The notes under the pieces were generated by a model. That model worked only from the letters and a program-made list of their open reading frames with translations. It was not told the DNA's origin and searched no databases. Source: ZC4RG30 sp963726085 (GTDB lineage: Bacteria; Pseudomonadota; Gammaproteobacteria; Steroidobacterales; Steroidobacteraceae). Taken from it: 64,000 bases of DNA. Each line of letters starts with the position of its first letter. Positions within the stretch are counted from its first letter, which is position 1. Location: positions 1-64,000 of the forward strand of contig CAVSAR010000004.1 of assembly GCA_963726085.1 (NCBI GenBank), written 5' to 3'. The position numbers were made by a program, and so were the translations under genes. Positions 8,268 through 16,369 of this stretch are shown piece after piece.

Positions 8268-9197
8268 ATGGATGGATCAAAAGTGGCCGATCTCAAGCTA
8301 AAGGACCTGCGGTACCTGGTCGCCGTGGCAGACACGCGGCACTTCGGGCACGCCGCAACCCGCTGCTTTGTCAGCCAGCCAACTCTGTCGGCACAGCTGA
8401 AGAAACTCGAGCAATACCTTGGCGTCCAGTTGATCGAGCGGCATCCGCGCCGCGTCTCCCTTACCGAGGCCGGCGCCCAGGTGGTCAGTCGCGCGCGACG
8501 CATCATCGAGGCCAGCGACGAGATCGTCACGCTGGCGCAGCTGCGGCACGACCCCCTGGCCGGGCGGCTGCGTGTCGCGCTGCTGCCCACCATCGGTCCG
8601 TACCTGCTGCCGCTCATCGCCACGCGCATCCGCAAGAAGCTGCCGCGCCTGGACCTGCTGCTCTATGAGTACCAGACGGGCCCCATGCTCGAGCAATTGC
8701 AGGCCGGCGATATCGACCTGGGCATCCTGGCCCTGCCGGTTGCGGCAGATGGTCTGGTGCAACGCGACCTGTATGCAGAGCCCTTCGTCGTTGCGGTGCC
8801 CGACCAGCATGCATTGGCGGATCGCAAGTCCCTCAAGGCCTCCGATCTGGACGGCCAGACACTGTTGCTGCTGGAAGAAGGCCATTGCCTGCGCGACCAG
8901 GCGCTGGATGTCTGCAGCAACACCCACATCCAGGAAAAGCAGGACTTTCGCGCCACCTCACTGGAGACGTTGCGCCAGATGGTGGCCTCCGGGGCCGGTA
9001 TCACGCTGCTGCCGGAACTGGCCAGCCACGGCGCCTATGGCAATGCCCGCGGCGTGAGCGTGATTCCATTTTCACGCCCGACACCGACGCGTCGCATCGG
9101 CGCCCTGTGGCGCAGGACCACTGCGCGCAGCACGGCCATCGAGACGGTGTGCAGTGTCGTCGCTGACATCGCACCCCGACACCTGGGCGGCGCTTGA
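8268..9197 (+). CDS. oxyR: Hydrogen peroxide sensor, LysR-type activator OxyR
   Basis: A 309-residue LysR-type regulator. The winged HTH occupies roughly residues 10-68 (FGHAATRCFVSQPTLSAQLKKLE). The effector domain keeps the OxyR redox pair: C207 in EEGHCLRDQ and C216 in ALDVC, with the nine-residue separation of E. coli C199-C208. Disulfide formation between these activates peroxide-defence genes. A TATATT sequence lies 6 nt before the ATG. The stop overlaps the start of the downstream lipase gene by 4 nt. No katG, ahpC or dps gene is in the window. Confidence 0.92.
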   Translation: MDGSKVADLKLKDLRYLVAVADTRHFGHAATRCFVSQPTLSAQLKKLEQYLGVQLIERHPRRVSLTEAGAQVVSRARRIIEASDEIVTLAQLRHDPLAGRLRVALLPTIGPYLLPLIATRIRKKLPRLDLLLYEYQTGPMLEQLQAGDIDLGILALPVAADGLVQRDLYAEPFVVAVPDQHALADRKSLKASDLDGQTLLLLEEGHCLRDQALDVCSNTHIQEKQDFRATSLETLRQMVASGAGITLLPELASHGAYGNARGVSVIPFSRPTPTRRIGALWRRTTARSTAIETVCSVVADIAPRHLGGA

Positions 9198-10456
9198 GCC
9201 TCACCGATCCTGACGGGATTTCTGCCTACGACCGGCTGGTCTGGCCGGAGGGCGCCATCGAGCAGCTGCTGGCGACGGGGCAGCGCCGGCGCGAAGTCAT
9301 GGCCTATCTCGGAGAGCACGAGTACCAGCTGCTCAAGCCGCTGGCAGTGGCCGCCGCGGCCACTGCCGCGCACCGCAACCATTGTGTGTTCATCGTGCCC
9401 GGCATCATGGGCTCGCAGCTGGGGCTGCCGCGCCAGGCGCCATTGCCGGACAACCTGCTATGGGTGGATCCCATCGATTTCCAGCAAGGCAACCTGGGGC
9501 TGCTGGCCTTGCCCGGTCCGGAAATCCGTTCCTGTGGCCCGGTGCTGTACAGCTACCTGGCCTTGAAGTTCGCCCTGCAGATTGCCGGCTACGAGGTGCG
9601 ATTTTTTGACTACGACTGGCGTCGCGACCTGCAGGAGCTGGGCACGCTGCTGGCGACCCGGATCGAAGCGCAAGCGGCGGCCCAACCCGACACCTTGATC
9701 AGCCTCGTCGGGCACAGCATGGGCGGGCTGGTGGGGCGCACGGCATTGCTGAACGCCGCCGGTGCCAGCGTGCAACGACTGGTCACGATTGGCGCCCCGC
9801 ACGATGGATCCTTTGCGCCGGTGCAGGCGCTGCGCGGCGTGTATCCGCTGGTGCGCCGCATTGCCCAGCTGGATCCGGTGCGCAGCGCCGAGACGCTGGC
9901 GCGCGACGTGTTTGCAACTTTCCACAGCCTGTACCAGATGCTGCCGCGTCCGCATGCCGGCACCGACCTGCTGGACCCGCGCAACTGGCCGCGCACCGGG
10001 CCGCAACCCAACGCGACGCTGCTGGCCCGGGTCCCGATGTTGCAGCTGGGCGGGCCGGATTCGCGCATCGTCGCGATCGCAGGCTACGGCGTGCACACCG
10101 TGGTCAACGCGGCGCTGGTGCATGAGGATTTCTTCTATCGCGTCGAGCTCGGTGGCGATGGAACCGTGCCCACGGCGCGCGCCGTGATGCCCGGGGTGCC
10201 TGCCTGGTACTGTCGCGCCGCCCATAGCGAACTGCCGCGCAGCGCCGCGGTCCAGGAGGCGGTCGTCAGCTTGCTGGCTGGCGATACCCCTGCCCTGGCG
10301 ACGGCACCGGATCCGGAACCGGCGTCAGGATTCGCTGTATCCGATCGCGAACTGCGCGAGCAATTCGTGGATAAGATCAATTGGGCCCAGCTGACACCGG
10401 CGGCGCGCCGGCATTTCCTGGATTCATTGAACGAGCCGACGCCACTGCGTCCCTGA
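9194..10456 (+). CDS. LCAT-like alpha/beta hydrolase (putative lipase or acyltransferase)
   Basis: A 420-residue protein resembling the lecithin:cholesterol acyltransferase family. The oxyanion-type FIVPGIMGSQLG segment lies near residues 66-77 and the nucleophile elbow LVGHSMGGLVGR gives S175; later DGTVP (about residue 322) and a C-terminal His in RAAHSELPRS complete a plausible triad. The start is a TTG at 9194 that overlaps the oxyR stop, so translation is probably coupled. No signal peptide is seen, suggesting a cytosolic enzyme. Substrate unknown. Confidence 0.7.
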   Translation: MSLTDPDGISAYDRLVWPEGAIEQLLATGQRRREVMAYLGEHEYQLLKPLAVAAAATAAHRNHCVFIVPGIMGSQLGLPRQAPLPDNLLWVDPIDFQQGNLGLLALPGPEIRSCGPVLYSYLALKFALQIAGYEVRFFDYDWRRDLQELGTLLATRIEAQAAAQPDTLISLVGHSMGGLVGRTALLNAAGASVQRLVTIGAPHDGSFAPVQALRGVYPLVRRIAQLDPVRSAETLARDVFATFHSLYQMLPRPHAGTDLLDPRNWPRTGPQPNATLLARVPMLQLGGPDSRIVAIAGYGVHTVVNAALVHEDFFYRVELGGDGTVPTARAVMPGVPAWYCRAAHSELPRSAAVQEAVVSLLAGDTPALATAPDPEPASGFAVSDRELREQFVDKINWAQLTPAARRHFLDSLNEPTPLRP

Positions 10457-10504
10457 CGCGACGCGCGGTCTATACTCGCCGCATTACCTGCCGCGAGCAC
10501 CATC

Positions 10505-10984
10505 ATGAAGATAACGCTCTACCGCTACTGCATGCTGATTTCCGCCTTCGCCTTGCTGGCGCTGGCGATCTTCTATTTCTTCACCTATGCCGGCGTCGTT
10601 CGGGCGGTCAGTGAGAGCCATGACCTGTCGCCCTTCCACCGCGATTCGATTCGCGGCTTGTGGCTGACGTTCGCCAGCCAGTCGCTGCTGTTTGCACTGC
10701 TTTATTTTCTGGTGGCATCAAAGCCGCGCTCAGTGTCGCGCGAGGTGATCGTGATCTGCGGCCTGCTGCAACTTGTGGCGGCCATCCTCATTTTCTACTT
10801 TGTGCGCAGCACCACGGCCATGTACCTGCTGGCCATTGCCGCGCTGTTCGTGCTGATCGGCAGCGCCTTGTGGCCGACCGAAGAGGACGTTGCTGCCGAG
10901 AAGTTCCGGGCCGCCGCCGCCATCACGGCCCCGGTGGCTGCGGCGCCGGCCGGCCCGCCGCCGGCGGACAATTCAGGCCTGTAG
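10505..10984 (+). CDS. Small membrane protein of unknown function
   Basis: A 159-residue protein with four predicted transmembrane segments at about residues 8-30, 50-67, 78-98 and 101-120, followed by an Ala/Pro-rich cytosolic tail. No family is recognised. A TATACT sequence at 10471-10476 could be its -10 element. It converges on the acyl-CoA dehydrogenase gene with a 4-nt gap. Confidence 0.65.
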   Translation: MKITLYRYCMLISAFALLALAIFYFFTYAGVVRAVSESHDLSPFHRDSIRGLWLTFASQSLLFALLYFLVASKPRSVSREVIVICGLLQLVAAILIFYFVRSTTAMYLLAIAALFVLIGSALWPTEEDVAAEKFRAAAAITAPVAAAPAGPPPADNSGL

Positions 10985-10988
10985 CGGC

Positions 10989-12770
10989 CTAGATCAACGC
11001 AGCGTCGGCGTCCGCCACGCTGCCGGCACCTGACTTCACGATCCTGGCCAGGCCCAGCGTGGCAGGCAGCAGCTGCTCGGCGAAGAACTGGCCGGTCTGC
11101 AGTTTGGCGGCGTAGAACGAATCCTGCGGGGTCTTCTGCAACGCTGCCTCGGCCAGCACCGCGGCACGCGCTGCCAGTGCACCGCCCAGCACCAACCCGC
11201 ACAGCTGCAGGTACGGCACGGATACGGACAGCGCGCGCTCGGGCCGGTCGGCGTGTTGCTGCAACACGGACTCGGTGGCGTCGCGCAACTGCGTCAAGCC
11301 TTCGATGGCCGCATTGCGGATGGACTTGGCCGCCGGCGTCAGCGCGCGTGCGGCATTGAGCTCGGTCAGGAAATCCCCGATCAGCGCCGACATCGCCGCA
11401 CCGCGATCGCGCCCGAGTTTGCGACCGACCAGGTCATTTGACTGGATGCCGGTGGTGCCTTCGTAGATGGAGGAAATGCGCACGTCGCGCAGGAACTGCG
11501 CGGCGCCGGTTTCCTCTATGAAACCCATGCCGCCGTGCACCTGGATGCCCACGGACGCAACGTCCACCGCGGTCTCCGTGCACCAGCCCTTGACGATGGG
11601 GATCAGCAGCTCGGCCCGGACCAGCGCCGCATCGCGCGCTTGCTGGTCACCCGCGCGACGTGCGCAGTCCAGTTCCAGGGCCGCGTAATAGGCCAGCGCC
11701 CGCATCGCCTCGGTACGCGCGCGCATCGACAGCAGCATCCGCTTTACATCCGGATGTTCGATGATCGCTACCGGACCAGGACCCTTGGCCCCGGGTGGCT
11801 TGCCCTGCAGGCGGGTGCGCGCCCAGCCGACGGCTTGTTGCAACGCGCGCTCCGACTGCGCCAGACCCTGCACGCCAACGGACAGGCGCGCGGCGTTCAT
11901 CATGATGAACATGTGCGACAGGCCCGTGTTGGGCGCACCGAGCAGATAGCCGATTGCGCCATCCTTTTCGCCAAAGGCCATGACGCAGGTCGGGCTGCCG
12001 TGGATGCCCAGCTTGTGCTCGATGGAAATGCAGCGCACGTCGTTGGGTGCGCCGACCGTGCCGTCGGGGTTGATCAGGTTCTTGGGTACGAAGAACAGCG
12101 AAATGCCACGCGTGCCCGCGGGCGCGCCGTCGATGCGCGCCAGCACCAGGTGAATGATGTTGTCGGTGAGGTCATGGTCGCCGTAGGTGATGAAGATCTT
12201 CTGTCCGAAGATGCGGTAGTGATCTGCCTCGGCCACTGCGCGCGTGCGCAGCAACCCCACGTCCGAGCCGGCCTGCGGCTCGGTGAGGTTCATCGTGCCC
12301 ATCCACTCGCCGGTGACCATTTTGGGCAGGATCTGCGCCAGCTGCTGCGGATTGCCCGAGGCACTGATGGTTTCCACCGCGCCACGCACCAGCGACGTGC
12401 CCACGTAGAACGCCATGTTCGAGGCGAACATCAGCTCCTCGACCGCGATGCTCAGCAGGTGCGGCATGCCCTGGCCGCCACTTTGGACATCGACGGAAAG
12501 CTGCGCCCAGCCGGCCCGCACATAGGCCGCATAGGCTTCGCGAAAACCCTTGGGCGTGACCACGCCCTGGGGGGTCCAGCGCGCCCCTTCCCGATCCCCG
12601 GACTGATTGAGGGGCTCGAGCACATGTTCGGCGAACTTGCCGCCTTCTTCGACGATATTGTCAGCAAATTCGGCGGAATAGTCGACATCTGCATAGAGCT
12701 TTGCCAGCACGCTGTCGTCCAGCAGCTCGTGCATGACAAAGCGGATCTCGCGCAGGGGGGACTGGAACAT
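10989..12770 (-). CDS. Acyl-CoA dehydrogenase, DmdC-like with C-terminal extension
   Basis: A 593-residue flavin-dependent acyl-CoA dehydrogenase, longer than the usual 380 residues. This matches the group that includes 3-methylmercaptopropionyl-CoA dehydrogenase (DmdC) and the long FadE-type enzymes. Seen: the FQSPLREIRFVMHELL N-terminus, the FAD/substrate loop MNLTEPQAGSDVGLLRTRA, IQVHGGMGFIEE, and IYEGTTGIQSNDLVGRKL carrying the presumed catalytic Glu. The ATG at 12770 overlaps the LysR stop by 1 nt (TGATG), replacing a longer open frame that runs into the regulator. Whether the substrate is a fatty acyl-CoA or methylmercaptopropionyl-CoA cannot be told. Confidence 0.87.
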   Translation of the reverse strand: MFQSPLREIRFVMHELLDDSVLAKLYADVDYSAEFADNIVEEGGKFAEHVLEPLNQSGDREGARWTPQGVVTPKGFREAYAAYVRAGWAQLSVDVQSGGQGMPHLLSIAVEELMFASNMAFYVGTSLVRGAVETISASGNPQQLAQILPKMVTGEWMGTMNLTEPQAGSDVGLLRTRAVAEADHYRIFGQKIFITYGDHDLTDNIIHLVLARIDGAPAGTRGISLFFVPKNLINPDGTVGAPNDVRCISIEHKLGIHGSPTCVMAFGEKDGAIGYLLGAPNTGLSHMFIMMNAARLSVGVQGLAQSERALQQAVGWARTRLQGKPPGAKGPGPVAIIEHPDVKRMLLSMRARTEAMRALAYYAALELDCARRAGDQQARDAALVRAELLIPIVKGWCTETAVDVASVGIQVHGGMGFIEETGAAQFLRDVRISSIYEGTTGIQSNDLVGRKLGRDRGAAMSALIGDFLTELNAARALTPAAKSIRNAAIEGLTQLRDATESVLQQHADRPERALSVSVPYLQLCGLVLGGALAARAAVLAEAALQKTPQDSFYAAKLQTGQFFAEQLLPATLGLARIVKSGAGSVADADAALI

Positions 12771-13678
12771 CAGGCGGTGCCGGGCGCACCGGCCAGGGCC
12801 GGCACGATGTTGGCCGCAAGGAACTCCACGAAGCTGCGTACCACTGGCTCTGCGGCCCGATCGGCGGGACTCACGGCCGTCAGCTCGACCTGGTCTGCCA
12901 CTTCCCAATCAGGCAGCAACCGGACCAGCCGCTTCATGGCAATGCCATTGCGGCACATGAACTCGGGCAATGCGCCGATGCCCAGGCCCGCGGCCACGGC
13001 CGCATGCAGTGCAGTGAGGTCCTGCGCCACCAGTCGCGGCGTGCCGGGCACGACCACTGCGCCACCGTCCTTGGCCAGGCGCAGGTTGGTGGCCGCACCA
13101 TGGCCCGCCCACAGCAGCGAATGCTGGCCCAACTCGCTGGGTGTTTGCGGCAGCGTCTTGCCCGCAAGATAACTGGGTGCCGCGCACAGAATCATCGGCG
13201 GGGATCCCAGGGAACTGACCACTTCCCCTTCGGCCTTGTGCCCATCGCTGCGCAATTCGACGTCGAAGGGCGCGCCATCGGCAACCTCCTCCACGTTGAT
13301 GACGCGCAATGTCACCTGCGGAAAACGCTCGAGAAATCGCGGCACCAGTGGCGCTACCAGCAACCGGCCAAAGCACTGGTCTATGGCCACCAGCAACTGC
13401 GCCCCGGCAGGCACGGGCTGCAATGCTGCGCGTGCCGCTTCCACTTCCAGCGCGACCCGCTGGCAATGCGCAAGGATCGAACGGCCCGCAGAGGTCAGCG
13501 AGATTCGCCGGGTGGTGCGTTCCAGCAACCGCATCCCCAGCTCACGCTCCAGCGCCGCCACGGCGCGGCTGACGCGAACCTTGGGAACCTGCAGCCGGCG
13601 CGCGGCCGCGGTAAACCCGTTGAGTTCGACCACCCGGGCGAACACCGCCATCTCGTCAGCGATCATTGAATGGTTCAT
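12770..13678 (-). CDS. LysR family transcriptional regulator
   Basis: A 302-residue LysR-type regulator. The N-terminal HTH (residues 8-66) reads FARVVELNGFTAAARRLQ with the recognition helix in RVSRAVAALERELG. The rest is a periplasmic-binding-like effector domain. It is co-directional with and overlaps the acyl-CoA dehydrogenase gene by 1 nt, unlike the more common divergent arrangement, so it may control its own operon. It diverges from the EAL-protein gene across about 116 nt. Effector unknown. Confidence 0.87.
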   Translation of the reverse strand: MNHSMIADEMAVFARVVELNGFTAAARRLQVPKVRVSRAVAALERELGMRLLERTTRRISLTSAGRSILAHCQRVALEVEAARAALQPVPAGAQLLVAIDQCFGRLLVAPLVPRFLERFPQVTLRVINVEEVADGAPFDVELRSDGHKAEGEVVSSLGSPPMILCAAPSYLAGKTLPQTPSELGQHSLLWAGHGAATNLRLAKDGGAVVVPGTPRLVAQDLTALHAAVAAGLGIGALPEFMCRNGIAMKRLVRLLPDWEVADQVELTAVSPADRAAEPVVRSFVEFLAANIVPALAGAPGTA

Positions 13679-13794
13679 GGCTGGATCAATGCCCCCATGG
13701 TTTGGTCATTATTGTAGCACTTGACCCCGGAAAATCGCATTCCCGCGAGCCACGTCACGGCATCTGTCAAGCCGGGTGGCCAGACTTCGGAGGC

Positions 13795-14997
13795 ATGCCA
13801 CCCCTCGCCGATACCACGATCAAGTCCCTCCCCACCAAGATCCAAGAACTGGTGATGGAGATAGCCGACGCCCTGTCCGGCACCAAGATCTACAGCACCT
13901 CGGTGCACGATGCCACTGGCAAGACGCTGTGGACCTCCGAGGGAATGGTCGGTCCGGATGACCATTCGCTGGTGCTCGATGCACTGGACTGTTTCTCACT
14001 GGAGCAGCTGCGCAAGAGTTACGAACAAAACCTGGGCGAGGGACGCATCAAGGTGGTCTTCGCCGCGCGCGAGCCGCGCGGTGCGCTGCGCGGCGCGCTG
14101 CTGATTGAGGCGACGGAGCGCAGCCTCGGCGGCCGCGATGGTGAGCGCGGTTCGATGCAGCGCGGCTTTGGTCGACTGCTGCAACGACTGGCGTTGCGTC
14201 TGGCCGGCAAGAAGCCCACCGTCGAACCCCCGTCCGCAGAGTTGCCGCATTTCCCGGTGCTGCTGTTCGTGCAGCAGCTGTTGAAGCTGCGCAGTAGTGG
14301 CCGCACACGCCGTTACGAAGTGCTGCTGCGCTCTGATGCCCCCGGAAAAGTGGCGCAGAAAGCCCCGGAAGACCTGCTGGCCGCGGCCGAACTGCCAGGC
14401 AGCGGCGGCAAGCTGGATCGGTATGTAGTGGACGAGCTGTGTCGCTGGCTGGCAGAGAACCATGCCCAGCTGGAAGTCGACCCGGCCAGCTTCACCGTCA
14501 ACCTGTCCACCGGTGCCCTGCTGGACGCACATTTCATCGGCTTCCTCGAGAAGGCCATGCACGGCGCGCGCCTGAGTCCGCGCGCCCTGGGATTTGAAAT
14601 CCGCGAACAGCAATGCCTCAAGCACCCCAAGGAGACCGAGCGCTTCATCAGTGCCTGTGAAGGCCTGGGCTGCCAGGTGGTCATCGACGACTTCACCTTT
14701 CACACCGACGTGCTGCCGCTGCTGCGCCAGCGCGCCGTGCGCATGCTCAAGATCGACGCCGCACTGACCACCGCGGCCATGAAGGACAAGGTCGCGCAGG
14801 CGCAGGTGGTGGCGATTTCCCAGGGCAGCCGGGTGCTGGGCATGCATTGCGTGGCCAAGCGCATCGACTCGCCCATGGCCAGGCAGTGGCTGTCGGCCGT
14901 GGGCGTGGACTTCGCGCAGGGGTTCCTGCTGGAAGGCCCCCTGCCGATCACGCAACTGGCTTCGCTGCGCCTGACCGAGCCGGTACGCCGGGTCTGA
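13795..14997 (+). CDS. Degenerate EAL domain protein
   Basis: A 400-residue protein with an N-terminal sensor-like region (about residues 1-140) and a C-terminal EAL fold (about 165-390). Many EAL landmarks remain: EVLLR for ExLxR, VNLS, FEIRE, the DD pair in VVIDDF, LKID and the late AQGF. But the loop normally DFGTG reads DFTFH, and the EGVE block reads AKRID, so the glutamate needed for activity in RocR-type enzymes is gone. It is probably a c-di-GMP binder or protein-interaction module rather than an active phosphodiesterase. The ATG at 13795 has a GGAGG-like site just upstream; an in-frame ATG at 13666 lies in the LysR start region. Confidence 0.75.
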   Translation: MPPLADTTIKSLPTKIQELVMEIADALSGTKIYSTSVHDATGKTLWTSEGMVGPDDHSLVLDALDCFSLEQLRKSYEQNLGEGRIKVVFAAREPRGALRGALLIEATERSLGGRDGERGSMQRGFGRLLQRLALRLAGKKPTVEPPSAELPHFPVLLFVQQLLKLRSSGRTRRYEVLLRSDAPGKVAQKAPEDLLAAAELPGSGGKLDRYVVDELCRWLAENHAQLEVDPASFTVNLSTGALLDAHFIGFLEKAMHGARLSPRALGFEIREQQCLKHPKETERFISACEGLGCQVVIDDFTFHTDVLPLLRQRAVRMLKIDAALTTAAMKDKVAQAQVVAISQGSRVLGMHCVAKRIDSPMARQWLSAVGVDFAQGFLLEGPLPITQLASLRLTEPVRRV

Positions 14998-15007
14998 ACC
15001 GGCGCTG

Positions 15008-15515
15008 CTACCAGGTGTAGCGCACGCCATAGCGCAGCGTGGAGCTGCCGTTGGCCGGCACCTTCACCGAGGCCGCAATGGAACTGGCGTCTTCCTTCAC
15101 GTAGCGCTGGCTGCTGCTGCGCTCCACGGTCACCGTCTTGTCCAGGTACTTGAGCAGCAGCTTGTCCGTGCTGACCAGGTCGAACTGGAAGTTCTGCTCC
15201 AGCACGCGGGCATCGGGCTCGCCCAGCGACGTAAAGTCACTGTCGTCGGGTCGATCAGGGCAGCCACGTCCGTGAACTGCAACTGTGTGCGACCCGCGGA
15301 CAGTTGCACGTTGCGCTCCTGTCGCACCATGGCATAGCCGGGCACCCCTGACGCGTTGGGGGTGCCCTGGCCGGGCAGCGGGCGGTAGTACCCGGCCGGT
15401 ATGGCCCCGGGTCTGGCAGAACTGTAGATGGTCAGCGCGGTGTCCGGGGGTGCGGCGGACCAGACAAGGGGGCCGGCAGTGCCCCAAAGGCGCGCGGGAA
15501 CAGCATTTTGAGCAT
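15008..15515 (-). pseudogene. DUF4139 protein remnant, frameshifted and internally deleted
   Basis: DUF4139 proteins usually have 450-500 residues with a signal peptide. Here only the two ends survive. The N-terminal part (DTALTIYSSARPG, then LQFTDVAALIDPTTVT) is followed, after a loss of one base near 15238, by FTSLGEPDARVLEQNFQFDL and LLLKYLDKTVTVER in another frame. That joins directly to what is normally the C-terminus (SIAASVKVPANGSSTLRYG, ending YTW). The likely start, ATG at 15515, is in a third frame. So there are two frameshifts and a loss of some 250 codons. The deletion cannot be explained by a one-base sequencing error, so this copy is most likely dead. Confidence 0.72.
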
Positions 15516-15604
15516 GGCGGCGGTCTATGGCATCGAAAAACTGTGAGCCACGCCGGGCTGGCATGCGGGGCCTGCATGCACGATATGCCTGTAGGACCCG
15601 TGTT

Positions 15605-16369
15605 ATGACCGCCCCCACCATAGCCCAGGCCGCCTCGGCCCCCAAGCCTGCCGCCCCTGCGGCGGCAGTTCCCATGGACGCGGCGTTCATAGAGCGCAAC
15701 CAGATCATCGAGCGCTACCTGGCGGGCAAACTGCCCCTGAAGGGTGCCCAGGATTTCGAACGTTTCTGCCGCGACAATCCCGACACGGTTATCGCGCTGG
15801 GCATGTCCGATCGCATCAACCAGGGCCTGCGCCTGCTGGAGGCCTCCGGCCAGCCTGAACCGTGGGCAACCAAGCCCCTGCCGGCCTACCAGAAGCCCGT
15901 GGTGATCGCGACCCTGGCGGCACTGGCCGGCACCTTGCTGATCGCCACCGTGATGCTGCTGCTGGCTGGCAATGAAAGAAGCACGCGCATCGGTGTGCTC
16001 GAGGACGAGATCAAGAGCCAGCCGTTGCTGCCGGCGCAGTCCACGCACACCATCCTGCTGCATCCCAGCCGTTCCGGGCCCCCGACGCAAGCCATGGCCA
16101 CCACCGGCACTACGGGCACGGAAATGGCGGACCTGAAGGTCGACATGTCGTGGTCGAAGTTCGGGCTGTTTCGCATCACCATCGACCGCGTCGACCAGGG
16201 CCGGGTAGCGGTGCTGGACCACATGCAAAAGGATTCCAATGGACACCTGCACCTGTCGCTGAACAGCTCGGCACTGGGTCCGGGGCAATACCAGGTCCTG
16301 GCCGAAGGGCTGGACTGGCGCGGCGATGCGACGCCGGAGGCGTGGTTCAGCTTCGCGGTCGCACGCTGA
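15605..16369 (+). CDS. Single-pass membrane protein with anti-sigma-like N-terminus
   Basis: A 254-residue protein of unknown function. Residues 28-60 (IERYLAGKLPLKGAQDFERF and following) resemble the short N-terminal helical region of some anti-sigma factors, but there is no zinc motif. A single transmembrane segment lies at about 99-120 (LAALAGTLLIATVMLLLAG), leaving a C-terminal domain of about 130 residues, probably periplasmic. No sigma-factor gene is adjacent. Its 3' end overlaps the convergent metallophosphoesterase gene by 23 bp. The ATG at 15605 was chosen because upstream codons in the frame lie in the DUF4139 remnant region. Confidence 0.6.
   Translation: MTAPTIAQAASAPKPAAPAAAVPMDAAFIERNQIIERYLAGKLPLKGAQDFERFCRDNPDTVIALGMSDRINQGLRLLEASGQPEPWATKPLPAYQKPVVIATLAALAGTLLIATVMLLLAGNERSTRIGVLEDEIKSQPLLPAQSTHTILLHPSRSGPPTQAMATTGTTGTEMADLKVDMSWSKFGLFRITIDRVDQGRVAVLDHMQKDSNGHLHLSLNSSALGPGQYQVLAEGLDWRGDATPEAWFSFAVAR

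Noticed and set aside
12771..12908. N-terminal extension of the acyl-CoA dehydrogenase
   Set aside because: It lies in the antisense-free but out-of-frame end of the LysR gene, is Arg/Gly-rich and has no family match; the ATG at 12770 overlaps the LysR stop.
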